Positions 8,150 to 16,931 of a DNA stretch of 64,000 nucleotides are shown piece by piece. Numbering within the stretch: the stretch's first letter is position 1; the number at the start of each line of letters is the position of its first letter. The stretch is from positions 186,001-250,000 of the forward strand of contig CAVPCZ010000012.1 of the NCBI GenBank assembly GCA_963702445.1. The letters run 5' to 3'. The position numbers were made by a program, and so were the translations under genes. The DNA is from CAVPCZ01 sp963702445. Its GTDB lineage: Bacteria > Bacteroidota > Ignavibacteria > UBA10030 > UBA6906. The notes beneath the pieces were generated by a model that saw only the letters and a list, made by a program, of their open reading frames with translations, was not told the DNA's origin and ran no database searches.

Positions 8150-9478
8150 TCAGTAGTTGCGCCATCCGGAGGTCTTGTGGCCCGGGGAGGATGGGGACCT
8201 CTTCCGGTCAGGTCTTTTTGTCTTTCCTGTACCATCGCGCTGCGGTTTCCGGCCCGAAGGGCGCGGCTGAGCATGCGTTCGCGCGGGAGCACTGCTGTGC
8301 GCATGGACGGATGCGTCGGGTCTTCCGCCATGTTCCGGCACAGGGGGAGTGAAGCCGGGATATTTCTGGACGGGAAACTTTTTTCCGACGAACTGTTCAA
8401 TGCGCTTGAGGTGCAGCTGGTCCTCGCGGCCGACGAAGGTAATGGCGTCGCCGTTCGCACCGGCTCGTCCCGTCCGGCCGATCCGGTGAATGTAATCCTC
8501 CGCATAGTGGGGGATATCATAGTTGATGACGTGCGAGATACCGGTGACATCGATGCCGCGGGCGGCGATGTCCGTCGCCACGAGCACGCGGTATGTCCCC
8601 TGCTTGAATCCCTCCAGTGCGCGTTCGCGCTGCGCCTGCGTGCGGTTTGAATGGATGGCGACCGAGGTGATCTGCTTCCGTTCGAGACGCTTGCAGATCT
8701 TGTCGGCCCCGTGCTTGGTGCGCGAGAAGATGAGCACAGACTGCATTTCCTCCCTGTCCAGGGCGTAGAAGAGCAGATCCATCTTCGCATCCTGGGACGC
8801 GGAATAGAAATGCTGGACAATCGTTTCGACCGGATTGCGGCGTTCGCCCACTTCCACCGTTTGCGGATCCCGCAACACGAGCGCGGCCAGCGCGTTGATT
8901 TCCCGGGAAAGCGTGGCGGAGAAGAGGAGCGTCTGCCGTTCGGCGGGCATCGCATCGATGATTTTCCGGACATCGCGGATGAACCCCATATCCAGCATTC
9001 TGTCCGCTTCGTCCAGAACCAGGGTCTGGATGCGCGAGAGATCGATGCTGCGCCGCTGCATATGATCCAGGAGCCGCCCCGGGGTGGCAACGATGATATC
9101 CGCGCCGCGGCGGAGGAGTGTGAGCTGCTTGTCCATGCTCACGCCCCCGTAGATGGAGACGGAGCGGAGCGTCAGAAAGCGTCCATAGGTGGCGACCGCG
9201 GTTTGCACCTGCTGCGCAAGTTCCCGCGTGGGAGTCAGCACCAGCGCCCGGGGATGACGTTCGCGCTTCCCGGCGACTTCTTGCTGCGAAAGACGCTGGA
9301 GCAATGGAAGCACAAAGGCGGCTGTTTTGCCTGTGCCGGTTTGCGCACAGCCGATAATGTCCTTGCCGGCAAGGGCCGGCTGGATGGCGAGCGTCTGGAT
9401 GGGAGTCGGCACGGTGTATCCCGCAGCGCGTACTCCTTGCATGATACGGTCGGAGAGACCGAGTTTGGTAAAGCCCAT
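8150..9478 (-). CDS. rhlE: ATP-dependent DEAD-box RNA helicase, RhlE type
   Basis: This protein of about 442 residues has the complete helicase core. Motifs are the Q-motif (GYTVPTPIQTLAI), motif I (AQTGTGKT), Ia (PTRELAQQV), II (LDEADRMLDMGF), III (FSATL), V (VATDIAARGID) and VI (HRIGRTGRAG). A basic, low-complexity tail of about 60 residues is typical of RhlE and binds RNA. The start is the Met of MGFTKLGLSD, preceded by AAGGG; an upstream frame to 9559 is an unsupported extension. It probably remodels rRNA or mRNA and assists cold-shock translation. A leader of about 270 bases with inverted repeats lies upstream. Confidence 0.96.
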   Translation of the reverse strand: MGFTKLGLSDRIMQGVRAAGYTVPTPIQTLAIQPALAGKDIIGCAQTGTGKTAAFVLPLLQRLSQQEVAGKRERHPRALVLTPTRELAQQVQTAVATYGRFLTLRSVSIYGGVSMDKQLTLLRRGADIIVATPGRLLDHMQRRSIDLSRIQTLVLDEADRMLDMGFIRDVRKIIDAMPAERQTLLFSATLSREINALAALVLRDPQTVEVGERRNPVETIVQHFYSASQDAKMDLLFYALDREEMQSVLIFSRTKHGADKICKRLERKQITSVAIHSNRTQAQRERALEGFKQGTYRVLVATDIAARGIDVTGISHVINYDIPHYAEDYIHRIGRTGRAGANGDAITFVGREDQLHLKRIEQFVGKKFPVQKYPGFTPPVPEHGGRPDASVHAHSSAPARTHAQPRPSGRKPQRDGTGKTKRPDRKRSPSSPGHKTSGWRNY

Positions 9479-9521
9479 GAAACAACCCTTGAAATAATGG
9501 AGAAAACCGTGAACCGCCGCG

Positions 9522-9539
9522 GCACGCAACATTGCGTGC
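9522..9539. repeat. 18-base inverted repeat in the helicase leader
   Basis: GCACGCAA at 9522-9529 and its exact reverse complement at 9532-9539 flank a two-base centre, 44-61 bases upstream of the rhlE start. A second, imperfect hairpin lies at 9612-9644. They could be an operator or leader RNA structure. No function is demonstrated. Confidence 0.4.
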
Positions 9540-9753
9540 AGGCGATCCTGCACAACCATACAGGTGATGGGAAGCGAAAGGAGGGCGGTGAAAAAACCTA
9601 GCGTTTCGTCATCGGAAAGCGACTTTCAAACGTCCGCTTCCGATACATGGAGACCGGTTGCGGAATGCCTGTCCGCCTTGCGGCGAACTGCTGGTTTGCA
9701 GTGCTCTACGGTACCGTTTTTTCCGGTCAATTCCTAATCCGGCCCGGGAGGCA

Positions 9754-10758
9754 TCAGCGCCAGGCGTCAAACACCGCTTGCACGTTTTCGCTTGAGTTGT
9801 CCTTCCCCCACTCGCACTGCGCAATCACACCGCCCTTTCCGTTGTCCAGCGCCGCGCGCACCCGCTGCACGGCGTTCTGCACATCACCCGTCGTGCCGTA
9901 GGGAAGAATCTGCTGCCTGTCGATCTCCCCCCAGAAGGTCACCTTGCCCCGGTATCTCCGTCCGAGTTCTTCAATGTTCATGCAGAAGAGCTGTGAGTTG
10001 AGGGCATCAACGCCGACTTCAATCAGATCGCCGTAGATGGCCTCGATATTCCCGTCCGAGTGGAAGAAGACAAATTTCCCGGCTGCGTGGATGATGTCGC
10101 AGTAGGCCTTGTAGAGAGGCTTGAATATGGCCCGCCACATATCCGGACTTATAAGGAGCGCGGTGTTGGAACCCCAGTCATCCATAAGGGCGACCGCGTC
10201 CACATTGCTGCGCGCCCACCGGGCCACATCTTCCAGATAATATTCGTGCACCATCGCGATGAGCGTCCGCACCTCGGCGGTGTCATAGGCAAGATCGATG
10301 TAGAGATTCTCGGTGCCGCGGAGAAACTGCAGGCGTTCAAACGGCCGCGCACAGACACCCGACGTCATGAACTTCTCACTCGCTTCACACGCCCGGTTGA
10401 TGTACTCCCAGTCACGTGAACGGAGAAATTCACGCGGCGGCCGGAAGTGCGGCAGATGTTCCCAGCTTTCCAGGACGGGGTGTTTGACCTCGCCGATAAC
10501 CCCCGGTTCGCCGACCTGCCAGACACTCCCCCATTCATCCGTATAGGTGCCGGGACGGGAAAGCTTCTGCAGATCCTGGTCGTCCGACCCGGGACTCAAT
10601 TCTGGACGTCCGAAGTCAATCGGGTAGCGGTCAAGCAGGGCGTCCAGCTCTGCTTTCCGGAAGAGGGAGACATACGGCAGAACCCACAGATCGCGCGCCG
10701 CACGGTCGGGTTGTGCAAAGGTGAGGGTCGAGCGGACCCGTTCGCGGGAAGTCATCAT
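9754..10758 (-). CDS. uroporphyrinogen decarboxylase-fold protein (MtaA/CmuA-like methyltransferase family)
   Basis: This 334-residue TIM-barrel protein of the UroD superfamily has a late HSDGNIEAIYGDLIEVGVD motif and GKVTFWGEIDRQ. These resemble the cobalamin-dependent methyltransferase branch and uncharacterised UroD-like proteins rather than HemE itself. The HemE substrate-binding N-terminal motif (RQAGR) is absent, so haem synthesis is unlikely. Substrate and cofactor are unknown; no corrinoid protein is encoded nearby. It stands alone on the minus strand, divergent from gpmA. The start is one of two adjacent ATGs (10758 or 10755). Confidence 0.75.
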   Translation of the reverse strand: MMTSRERVRSTLTFAQPDRAARDLWVLPYVSLFRKAELDALLDRYPIDFGRPELSPGSDDQDLQKLSRPGTYTDEWGSVWQVGEPGVIGEVKHPVLESWEHLPHFRPPREFLRSRDWEYINRACEASEKFMTSGVCARPFERLQFLRGTENLYIDLAYDTAEVRTLIAMVHEYYLEDVARWARSNVDAVALMDDWGSNTALLISPDMWRAIFKPLYKAYCDIIHAAGKFVFFHSDGNIEAIYGDLIEVGVDALNSQLFCMNIEELGRRYRGKVTFWGEIDRQQILPYGTTGDVQNAVQRVRAALDNGKGGVIAQCEWGKDNSSENVQAVFDAWR

Positions 10759-10847
10759 TGGTCGGTCATCTCGCTTTCGCTACTTTGCGTCCATTGGCAC
10801 ATACAAGATATACCGGATTCTCCCGAGTGTCAACAGCCTCCCCGATT

Positions 10848-10876
10848 TTGCATGCTGTGGAAAAATCCTGTACATT
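10848..10876 (+). promoter_or_regulatory. candidate promoter of gpmA
   Basis: TTGCAT (10848-10853) and TACATT (10871-10876) are spaced 17 bases apart, about 68 bases before the gpmA ATG. The frame that stays open upstream of the ATG runs through this element, arguing against a longer GpmA. Confidence 0.4.
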
Positions 10877-10943
10877 CATTCAGAAACCGGGTGTGCGGGT
10901 GCACCACCCTCCCCGGATCATACATCAACGAAGGAAAGCTTCC

Positions 10944-11690
10944 ATGAAAAAGGTCGTGCTCCTCCGCCACGGCGAAAGCACCTGGAACAAGGAAAACCGG
11001 TTTACAGGATGGACCGATGTGGGGCTCAGCGAAAAAGGTCTGCTTGAGGCACACGAGGCCGGCCGGACCCTGAAGAAGGAAGGATTCGTCTTCGACGTTG
11101 CATTCACATCGGTTCTCACGCGGGCCATTAAGACACTCTGGATATCGCTGGAGGAGCTGGACCAGATGTGGATTCCGGTCCTCCATCACTGGCGCCTTAA
11201 CGAGCGTCACTACGGGGCACTCCAGGGCTTGAACAAGGCGGAAACCGCCGAAAAGCACGGAATGGACCAGGTAAAAATCTGGCGGCGGAGTTACGACATC
11301 CCGCCTCCGGCACTGACCCCGGAGGATCCGCGCTATCCCGGCAAGGACCCACGCTACGCCGGGCTCACCGGCCGTGATCTCCCCCTGACCGAGTCGCTCA
11401 AAGACACCGTCGCCCGGTTTCTTCCGCACTGGCACGACACGATTGCGCCGGCCGTGACGAGCGGCAGGCGGGTGCTGATCGCGGCGCACGGGAACAGCCT
11501 GCGGGCGCTGGTGAAATACCTGGACAACGTCTCCGATCAGGATATCGTCGAGCTGAACATTCCTACGGGCATTCCGCTGGTCTACGAACTGGACGACACC
11601 CTGAAGCCCCTCCGGCACTACTATCTCGGCGACCAGGCCGCGATTGCAGCCGCGGCAAAAGCCGTTGCGGACCAGACAAAGAAGAAGTGA
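10944..11690 (+). CDS. gpmA: 2,3-bisphosphoglycerate-dependent phosphoglycerate mutase
   Basis: This 248-residue histidine phosphatase-superfamily enzyme interconverts 3- and 2-phosphoglycerate in glycolysis and gluconeogenesis. It shows the phosphohistidine motif LLRHGESTWNKENRFTGWTD (His9), ERHYGALQGLNKAETAEKHG and the second catalytic His in IAAHGNSLRALVKYL. An AAGGA site precedes the ATG. Length and sequence are typical of GpmA. The gene converges on an MFS transporter gene 19 bases away. Confidence 0.97.
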   Translation: MKKVVLLRHGESTWNKENRFTGWTDVGLSEKGLLEAHEAGRTLKKEGFVFDVAFTSVLTRAIKTLWISLEELDQMWIPVLHHWRLNERHYGALQGLNKAETAEKHGMDQVKIWRRSYDIPPPALTPEDPRYPGKDPRYAGLTGRDLPLTESLKDTVARFLPHWHDTIAPAVTSGRRVLIAAHGNSLRALVKYLDNVSDQDIVELNIPTGIPLVYELDDTLKPLRHYYLGDQAAIAAAAKAVADQTKKK

Positions 11691-11709
11691 CCCGGGTAAC
11701 CCGGCGTGA

Positions 11710-12948
11710 TCATCCGGCCCGGAGTGTTCTTCCGGGCCGGTCCTGTTCAGAGGCAAAGCCCAGTTTCCGTTCCGCAACAAGAAAGTACGGGATGGCAAAT
11801 CCCGCAAGCGCCGCGGCAGAACCGAAGGCAACCACAAATCCGTATTGTTCTATCAGCAGGCCGGTAACCATCGAGCCGCTCCCGATTCCCGTGTCAAAGG
11901 CCGAGAGGACGCTGCCGAATGCGGCGCCGCGCCGGTCTTCGGGCACGTGCTCGATCACATAGGCGGAGTAGGCCGGATAGGTGTTCCCCACACCCGCACC
12001 ATAGACAATCGCCGCGATGACCAGCATGCTCGCAGAGCTTCCCACGGCGAGCAGGAGCATCCCCAGGAAGATCAGTCCGAGGCAGGGAAGAATTATCCGC
12101 CGGTGTCCTATCCGGTCGGCCAGCACACCGGAAAAGGGGCGTGTCACGAGAATCACCACCGCCATAACGGTGAAGAACAAACCCGCCGGGTGAATACCCT
12201 GTGCCCGGGCATACACCGCCGCGAAACTCGTAATTCCGCCGTGTCCCACCGCGTAAAGAAAGAGCGCACCCGAAAGACCCAGCACGCGCCATTCGATGAG
12301 ATCACGGAACCGGGGAAGAGCCGGCGGCGCGGAGGATTGCCGGACGGGTTCAGGAAGCAGGAATGCAACACAGGCCATCAGCACATTCAGCAGGGCGATA
12401 GACGCGCAGACCCATCCCCACCCGAATTCGTATATCCAGAGACCCAGGGGTGGAGCGGCCGCAATAGCAAGAATGCTGGACATCCCCCAGTAGCCGATGC
12501 CCTCCGCACGCCGGTGCGGCGGAATGATGTCACTGATATAGGCGGACGATGCGGAGAGCAGGCCGGACCAGAATATCCCGTGGAACACCACCAGCACGAG
12601 AGGGACTTCCACGTTCGTGCTCACTCCATATCCAGCGGCGAAGACAATCTGTGCCACACTGCAGATGAGAAGCATGCGCCGCCTTCCAAGACGATCCGCC
12701 AGACCGCCGGTCACGGGAGCCGACAGCGCCGAAGCATAGGTGAGAAATCCGAGAAAAAGACCGGCCGTGAACTTGGTGCCTCCCAGGTCCATCATCCGGA
12801 ACGGCGCTGTCGGGAAGAGCTGGAAGGCCGAAAGGAAAACGGTGAATGTGAAAAGACACATCACGAAGAAGCGGGGAGTGAACAGCCGGTCATCCCGGGG
12901 AGAGGTCCCGGCACCGGGGGTTGCGCGTGAGGGCGATTCACCGCTCAT
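11710..12948 (-). CDS. major facilitator superfamily transporter
   Basis: This 412-residue protein has about 12 hydrophobic segments. It carries the MFS loop 2-3 motif GGLADRLGRRRML and a repeat of it after TM8 (GVLADRIGHRRII). The first 25 residues are a polar cytoplasmic leader. It resembles the YfkF/AraJ-like drug or sugar efflux members, but the substrate cannot be inferred. The start overlaps the stop of the upstream pyruvate kinase-like gene by ATGA (12945-12948), so the two form an operon. Confidence 0.88.
   Translation of the reverse strand: MSGESPSRATPGAGTSPRDDRLFTPRFFVMCLFTFTVFLSAFQLFPTAPFRMMDLGGTKFTAGLFLGFLTYASALSAPVTGGLADRLGRRRMLLICSVAQIVFAAGYGVSTNVEVPLVLVVFHGIFWSGLLSASSAYISDIIPPHRRAEGIGYWGMSSILAIAAAPPLGLWIYEFGWGWVCASIALLNVLMACVAFLLPEPVRQSSAPPALPRFRDLIEWRVLGLSGALFLYAVGHGGITSFAAVYARAQGIHPAGLFFTVMAVVILVTRPFSGVLADRIGHRRIILPCLGLIFLGMLLLAVGSSASMLVIAAIVYGAGVGNTYPAYSAYVIEHVPEDRRGAAFGSVLSAFDTGIGSGSMVTGLLIEQYGFVVAFGSAAALAGFAIPYFLVAERKLGFASEQDRPGRTLRAG
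11714..11740. terminator. 10-bp hairpin between gpmA and the MFS gene
   Basis: Bases 11714-11723 pair perfectly with 11731-11740 around a seven-base loop. It lies just after gpmA and overlaps the last codons of the convergent MFS gene. No clear T-tract follows. Confidence 0.4.
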
Positions 12949-14447
12949 GGGGTATCGAGCGAAGAGCTCATCGGGGGCAACACGGGCACATTTCCGTGCC
13001 GGTACACCGCCGTCGACGCGAGGATCTTCTTCAGCATTCTGACAGCGGCCAGGACGTGCGGTCCTTTGTTAAGCATCACGCAGTCGGCTCTTCCGGCCTG
13101 GGCCGCATCCAGGACCTCCGCCCGCGAGGGAATCCCCTTCCTGGTCAGTTTTTCCAGAACCTGCGTGGCAATGAATACCGGCATGTGCGCGGCCCCGGCA
13201 CACATGAGGATTTCTTCCTGGATGCGCGCCAGCTGTTCCCATCCGCATTCCACCGCGAGATCGCCGCGCGCGATGAGCAGCCCGGTTGCCGGACGCCGCA
13301 TTGCCGCCATAACGATGGCAGTCAGACGGCGGTAGGCCTGCTGTGTCTCTATCTTCACTACGACGCCGAGGTGCCCGCCATGTATCCGTCGCAGTGCGGC
13401 GTGCAGGGCGTGAACGTCATCCGGGCCGTGGACAAATGAGAGGCTGACAATGTCGGCATGTTCGGCGACGAAATGCAGGTGACGCAGGTCAGCCCGGGTG
13501 AGCCCGGCGGGAAGGCGGCGGGTCATCGGAAGATTGATCCCTTTGTCCGCCCGCAGGTTTGCAGAAACACCTGCCGTGCGGAGGATTTTTACGTGCATCG
13601 TTCCGGGAGAGACGCTCTGAACCACGCCCTCAATGATTCCGTCATCAAAGAAGATGGGATCACCGCTCCGCACACAGGAGAAGATCCCGGGAAAAGAGCA
13701 CGAAATGTGGCCCGGCCGGAGACAGCGGCCGCGGCGGTCCTCCACCGCGCGTGCACCCGGAAGGGGTACGCGGTGGATCACCAGTTCGTCTCCGGGTTTG
13801 AGGGGGATTCTCTCCTGCCGCCGGCCGCCGGAGGTCTGGGCGATCGGCCCGGTGCGCACTTTGGGGCCGCCCAGATCCATCAGCACCCGGCACGGGCGTC
13901 CCGTCCGGCGGGACGCATTCCTCACCTGTGATATCAGCGGCTTCCATGTCTCCGGGCCACCCATCGCACAATTGATCCGCACCACGTTCATCCCCCCGGT
14001 CATCAGCGCCGCGATACGTCCCGGGTCTTCCAGGATGTCATCCGGGAGGGTCACCATGATGCGCGTTCCCTTCACGCGTCGCCCGCCGAAGAGATCCGCG
14101 GTATGCTGCGCGCGCAATGCGTTGGCCCGGCGGACCGAAAGATGGGCAGGGCCGGTTTCCGGTTTCACGCCGAGAGTGAGCTGCAGGAGGTGCCGGATAT
14201 TCCGCACTGTGGCTTCCACGTGGGAAACGGCATTCCCGGGGGATGAAATACCCAGTTCTTCAAGGCGTTGCTGCATCTGCCGCATATCCTGCTCGCGCAG
14301 GGCGACGTACGCAAGGAGATTCCGTGCGCTTTCTGCATATGACGGATGCACACCCTTCAAAATCCGGGCGTGCCGGCGCTCGAGTTGTGCCGTCCTCTCC
14401 AGAATGCGTTCCAGGCGGCTGAGTATGGTTGTGGTTCCAGGCATCAT
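12945..14447 (-). CDS. divergent pyruvate kinase-like protein with helical N-terminal extension
   Basis: This 500-residue protein starts with about 115 helical residues absent from ordinary pyruvate kinase and then follows the pyruvate kinase barrel. It has RINCAMGG in place of the usual RLNFSHG, MDLGGPKVRTG, SLSFVHGPDDV, VVKIET, LIARGDLAVECGWEQL, IATQVLEKL and SRAEVLDAAQAGRADCVMLN. The C-terminal allosteric domain is missing. Catalytic Lys (VKIE), the metal-binding Glu/Asp and Thr (ATQ) are kept. Glu117 (rabbit numbering) is Lys, as in K+-independent enzymes, and the Ser/His of the NFSHG loop are lost. It is translationally coupled to the MFS gene. Activity as a true pyruvate kinase is uncertain. 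Confidence 0.8.
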   Translation of the reverse strand: MMPGTTTILSRLERILERTAQLERRHARILKGVHPSYAESARNLLAYVALREQDMRQMQQRLEELGISSPGNAVSHVEATVRNIRHLLQLTLGVKPETGPAHLSVRRANALRAQHTADLFGGRRVKGTRIMVTLPDDILEDPGRIAALMTGGMNVVRINCAMGGPETWKPLISQVRNASRRTGRPCRVLMDLGGPKVRTGPIAQTSGGRRQERIPLKPGDELVIHRVPLPGARAVEDRRGRCLRPGHISCSFPGIFSCVRSGDPIFFDDGIIEGVVQSVSPGTMHVKILRTAGVSANLRADKGINLPMTRRLPAGLTRADLRHLHFVAEHADIVSLSFVHGPDDVHALHAALRRIHGGHLGVVVKIETQQAYRRLTAIVMAAMRRPATGLLIARGDLAVECGWEQLARIQEEILMCAGAAHMPVFIATQVLEKLTRKGIPSRAEVLDAAQAGRADCVMLNKGPHVLAAVRMLKKILASTAVYRHGNVPVLPPMSSSLDTP

Positions 14448-14501
14448 GGGTGGAGATCCGGGTGAAGGTCGATGCGGAAAAAGAACGGCGGCAGGCGGGG
14501 A

Positions 14502-15893
14502 CTACACCGTCCGCGAGAAGACCGGTTTTGTTCCGGTCATCTTCTCAAGGTAGGCATCGAAGCACATGGCGATGTTGCGCAGCAGCAGCCGTCCCGATCC
14601 GACGATGGAGATGCGTTCATCCGACAGCTCCACCAGCCCGTCGACCTGCAGGGGGCGGAGGGCGGCAAGGGAAGAGGCAAAGTACTCCTCGAAACGGATG
14701 CCGAATTTCCGCTCAACGGAAGGGATATGCAGATCGAGATCGCACATCAATCGCATGATCACATGCTTGCGGATGTGGTCATCCTCCGTCATCCGGTACC
14801 CGATGTGTGTGGCAAGCCGGCCCCCATCGAGTGCCCCGTAGTATTCGGGAAGCTGTTTGGCATTCTGTGCGTACACATCCCGGAAGTGGCTGATCGACGA
14901 CATGCCGAAGCCGTACAGATCCGCGCCGGAGCGGGTGGAATACCCCTGGAAATTCCTGTAGAGCGTCCGTTCCGCGCGTGCGACGGCCAGTTCGTCATCC
15001 GGTTTCGCAAAGTGATCCATGCCGATGTACTCGTAGCCGCTGGACGTCAGCAGCTCAATGGCCATCTTCAGTATTTCCAGCTTCTGTTCCGGGGACGGGA
15101 GGTCATCCTGATTGACCAGTTTCTGGTGCGGCTTGAGCCAGGGAACATGTGCATAGTTGAACACCGCAATGCGGTCGGGATTGTACGAGATGACCGTCCG
15201 GATGGTCTTTTCAAATGATGCGACCGTCTGGTGCGGGAGGCCGTACATCAGATCGAGGTTGATGCCGTTGAATCCGAGCTCGCGCGCCCAGAGGTACACC
15301 TGGCGTGACACCCATTCCGGCTGGATCCGGTTCACCGCCGTCTGTACCTGCAGTTCAAAATCCTGCACTCCCATGCTCATGCGGTTGAATCCCGCATCGC
15401 GGAGCGCCTCCATGTGGGTCCGGTCAAGTTCGCGGGGATCCACCTCGACGCTTGCCTCGGCATCCGGCGCAAAACGGAACGCCTCCCGGAAAGCCCCGGC
15501 GATATCGAGGATTTGCGCAGGCGACAGGTGGGTGGGCGTGCCGCCGCCCCAGTGCAACTGCGTGACCCGCCGCCCCGGGGCGATCAGCGGAGCGACAAGC
15601 GCGATTTCCTTTTTGAGGTATTCAAGGTATTCCTCGATCCGCCGGCGGTCGCGCGTGACCAGCATGGTGCAGCCGCAAAAATAGCAGAGCGTGTCACAAA
15701 AGGGAAAATGGACGTACAGGGAAATATCCGAAACCACACCGGGGGAATTTGTTGCAGCAATTTCGCTCTGGAAGTCACCGGCACCGAACGTGGGCTGGAA
15801 GACCGGAGCGGTCGGATAACTGGTATACCGCGGTCCCGGCCGGTCGTATTTTTGAAGAAGGCGGATATCAATGTTCGAGAACGGGCGTCCCAT
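14502..15893 (-). CDS. hemN: oxygen-independent coproporphyrinogen III oxidase (radical SAM)
   Basis: This protein of about 463 residues (E. coli HemN is 457) is colinear with HemN. It has the GPRYTSYPTA motif, the radical-SAM cluster loop FPFCDTLCYFCGC, the SAM-binding HWGGGTPTHL, SMGVQDF, and GMDHFAKPDDELAVA. It decarboxylates coproporphyrinogen III to protoporphyrinogen IX without oxygen, supplying haem for the cytochromes encoded in this window. The start at 15893 is chosen because GGAGGA lies four bases upstream; an ATG four codons earlier has no ribosome site. It lies 68 bases downstream of the OsmC gene on the same strand. Confidence 0.97.
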   Translation of the reverse strand: MGRPFSNIDIRLLQKYDRPGPRYTSYPTAPVFQPTFGAGDFQSEIAATNSPGVVSDISLYVHFPFCDTLCYFCGCTMLVTRDRRRIEEYLEYLKKEIALVAPLIAPGRRVTQLHWGGGTPTHLSPAQILDIAGAFREAFRFAPDAEASVEVDPRELDRTHMEALRDAGFNRMSMGVQDFELQVQTAVNRIQPEWVSRQVYLWARELGFNGINLDLMYGLPHQTVASFEKTIRTVISYNPDRIAVFNYAHVPWLKPHQKLVNQDDLPSPEQKLEILKMAIELLTSSGYEYIGMDHFAKPDDELAVARAERTLYRNFQGYSTRSGADLYGFGMSSISHFRDVYAQNAKQLPEYYGALDGGRLATHIGYRMTEDDHIRKHVIMRLMCDLDLHIPSVERKFGIRFEEYFASSLAALRPLQVDGLVELSDERISIVGSGRLLLRNIAMCFDAYLEKMTGTKPVFSRTV

Positions 15894-15961
15894 GTATTCC
15901 TCCATCACATTGAATAACGTAGCGAGATTCGCGCGGAATTGCAACCCTCGCCCGTGTCGCG

Positions 15962-16426
15962 CTACTGCACCATGATGGTGGGACTCACCTCGACAATCGA
16001 GGCGATGGAATTCGCCACGAGGCAATGCTTCTCCGCCTCGCGCAGTATATCATGGACCTCCGATTCTGCGACCGAGCTGCAAACGGCGATGGTCGGGAAG
16101 ATGACAATACGCGTGAACCGGTAGTCACCCTCGACATACTCCAGAACGCCGTTTGCATGACTGCGGTAACTCAGTATGGAGATGTTCCGCCTCTCTGCAA
16201 ACGCCAGGAAGGTGTTCATGTGGCACATCTCCACCGACCCCACGAACATCTCTTCCGGTGTCCAGGCGTTTCGTTCGCCTTTGAACTCGGGCGGACTGGA
16301 TATCCGGATGGTGGGTTTTCCTTCGGAGGAAAGTGTCCCGGACCGTCCTTCGATCCACACCGTGCTGGTCTTGTACGTGAAGGACTTGGTCCGGAGAGCT
16401 GTCTGTCGGGTTGTTTCCATGGTCAT
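15962..16426 (-). CDS. OsmC/Ohr family protein
   Basis: This 154-residue OsmC-fold protein has the two family cysteines in place (GSVEMCHMNTF and EKHCLVANS) and the FKGERNAWTPEEMFVG region. Members reduce organic hydroperoxides with a Cys pair at the dimer interface. Its start overlaps the stop of the aconitase-type small subunit (ATGA at 16423-16426), so it is the last gene of the long metabolic operon. It may protect the oxygen-sensitive iron-sulfur enzymes encoded upstream (inference). Confidence 0.88.
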   Translation of the reverse strand: MTMETTRQTALRTKSFTYKTSTVWIEGRSGTLSSEGKPTIRISSPPEFKGERNAWTPEEMFVGSVEMCHMNTFLAFAERRNISILSYRSHANGVLEYVEGDYRFTRIVIFPTIAVCSSVAESEVHDILREAEKHCLVANSIASIVEVSPTIMVQ

Positions 16427-16929
16427 GTCGTTGGGGCGTGCGCGCGCTGCAGAAGGCGTTTCCGGGTATACGCAATGAGGCCGCCGGCGTCGAGAATCGC
16501 CTGCCGGGCGGGGGGCAACGGCTCGATATGCGCCGAGGATCCCGTCGTGGTATTGATGATCCTGTCCTTTTCGACCACCAGATCATCCCCCTCGCCGGCC
16601 GTCAGATCGGGCGCCACAACCAGAGGCAGACCGAGGTTGATGGCGTTCTGGAGAAAGATCCGGGCGATGCTCTTCGCGACAATGGTGAGCCCGTGTCCCT
16701 TGAGCGTGGAGACGGCCTGTTCCCGGGATGAACCGCAGCCGAAGTTGCTGCCGGCGAGGATGATACTGCCCGGCGGGATCTGCTTCGCCTTCAACTTCCC
16801 GTTCAGGACGGCATCGTCTGCAAAGGCAAACTGCGGCGTTTCAGAAGGCAGGACTGTGGCCATATAACGGCCCGGATAGATGACGTCCGTGGAGATGTCA
16901 TCGCCTATGCAATAGACAACCTGCGCCAT
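16423..16929 (-). CDS. aconitase-superfamily hydratase small subunit (LeuD/HacB type)
   Basis: This 168-residue swivel-domain subunit shows GDDISTDVIYPGRY, SNFGCGSSREQAV and KSIARIFLQNAINLGLP, the hallmarks of two-subunit isopropylmalate isomerase/homoaconitase enzymes. The substrate-specificity loop after GRY reads MATV, which I cannot assign to a known specificity. It pairs with the large subunit two bases upstream. No isopropylmalate synthase is encoded in the window, and the neighbours are a CoA-transferase and a CoA-ester lyase. Citraconate/methylmalate or citrate/isocitrate chemistry is therefore as likely as leucine synthesis. Confidence 0.88.
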   Translation of the reverse strand: MAQVVYCIGDDISTDVIYPGRYMATVLPSETPQFAFADDAVLNGKLKAKQIPPGSIILAGSNFGCGSSREQAVSTLKGHGLTIVAKSIARIFLQNAINLGLPLVVAPDLTAGEGDDLVVEKDRIINTTTGSSAHIEPLPPARQAILDAGGLIAYTRKRLLQRAHAPTT

Positions 16930-16931
16930 GA

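Noticed and set aside
10790..10812. TTGGCAC near 10793 as a sigma-54 promoter for gpmA
   Set aside because: The -12 half is missing at the required distance; a 17-spaced -35/-10 pair explains the gene better.
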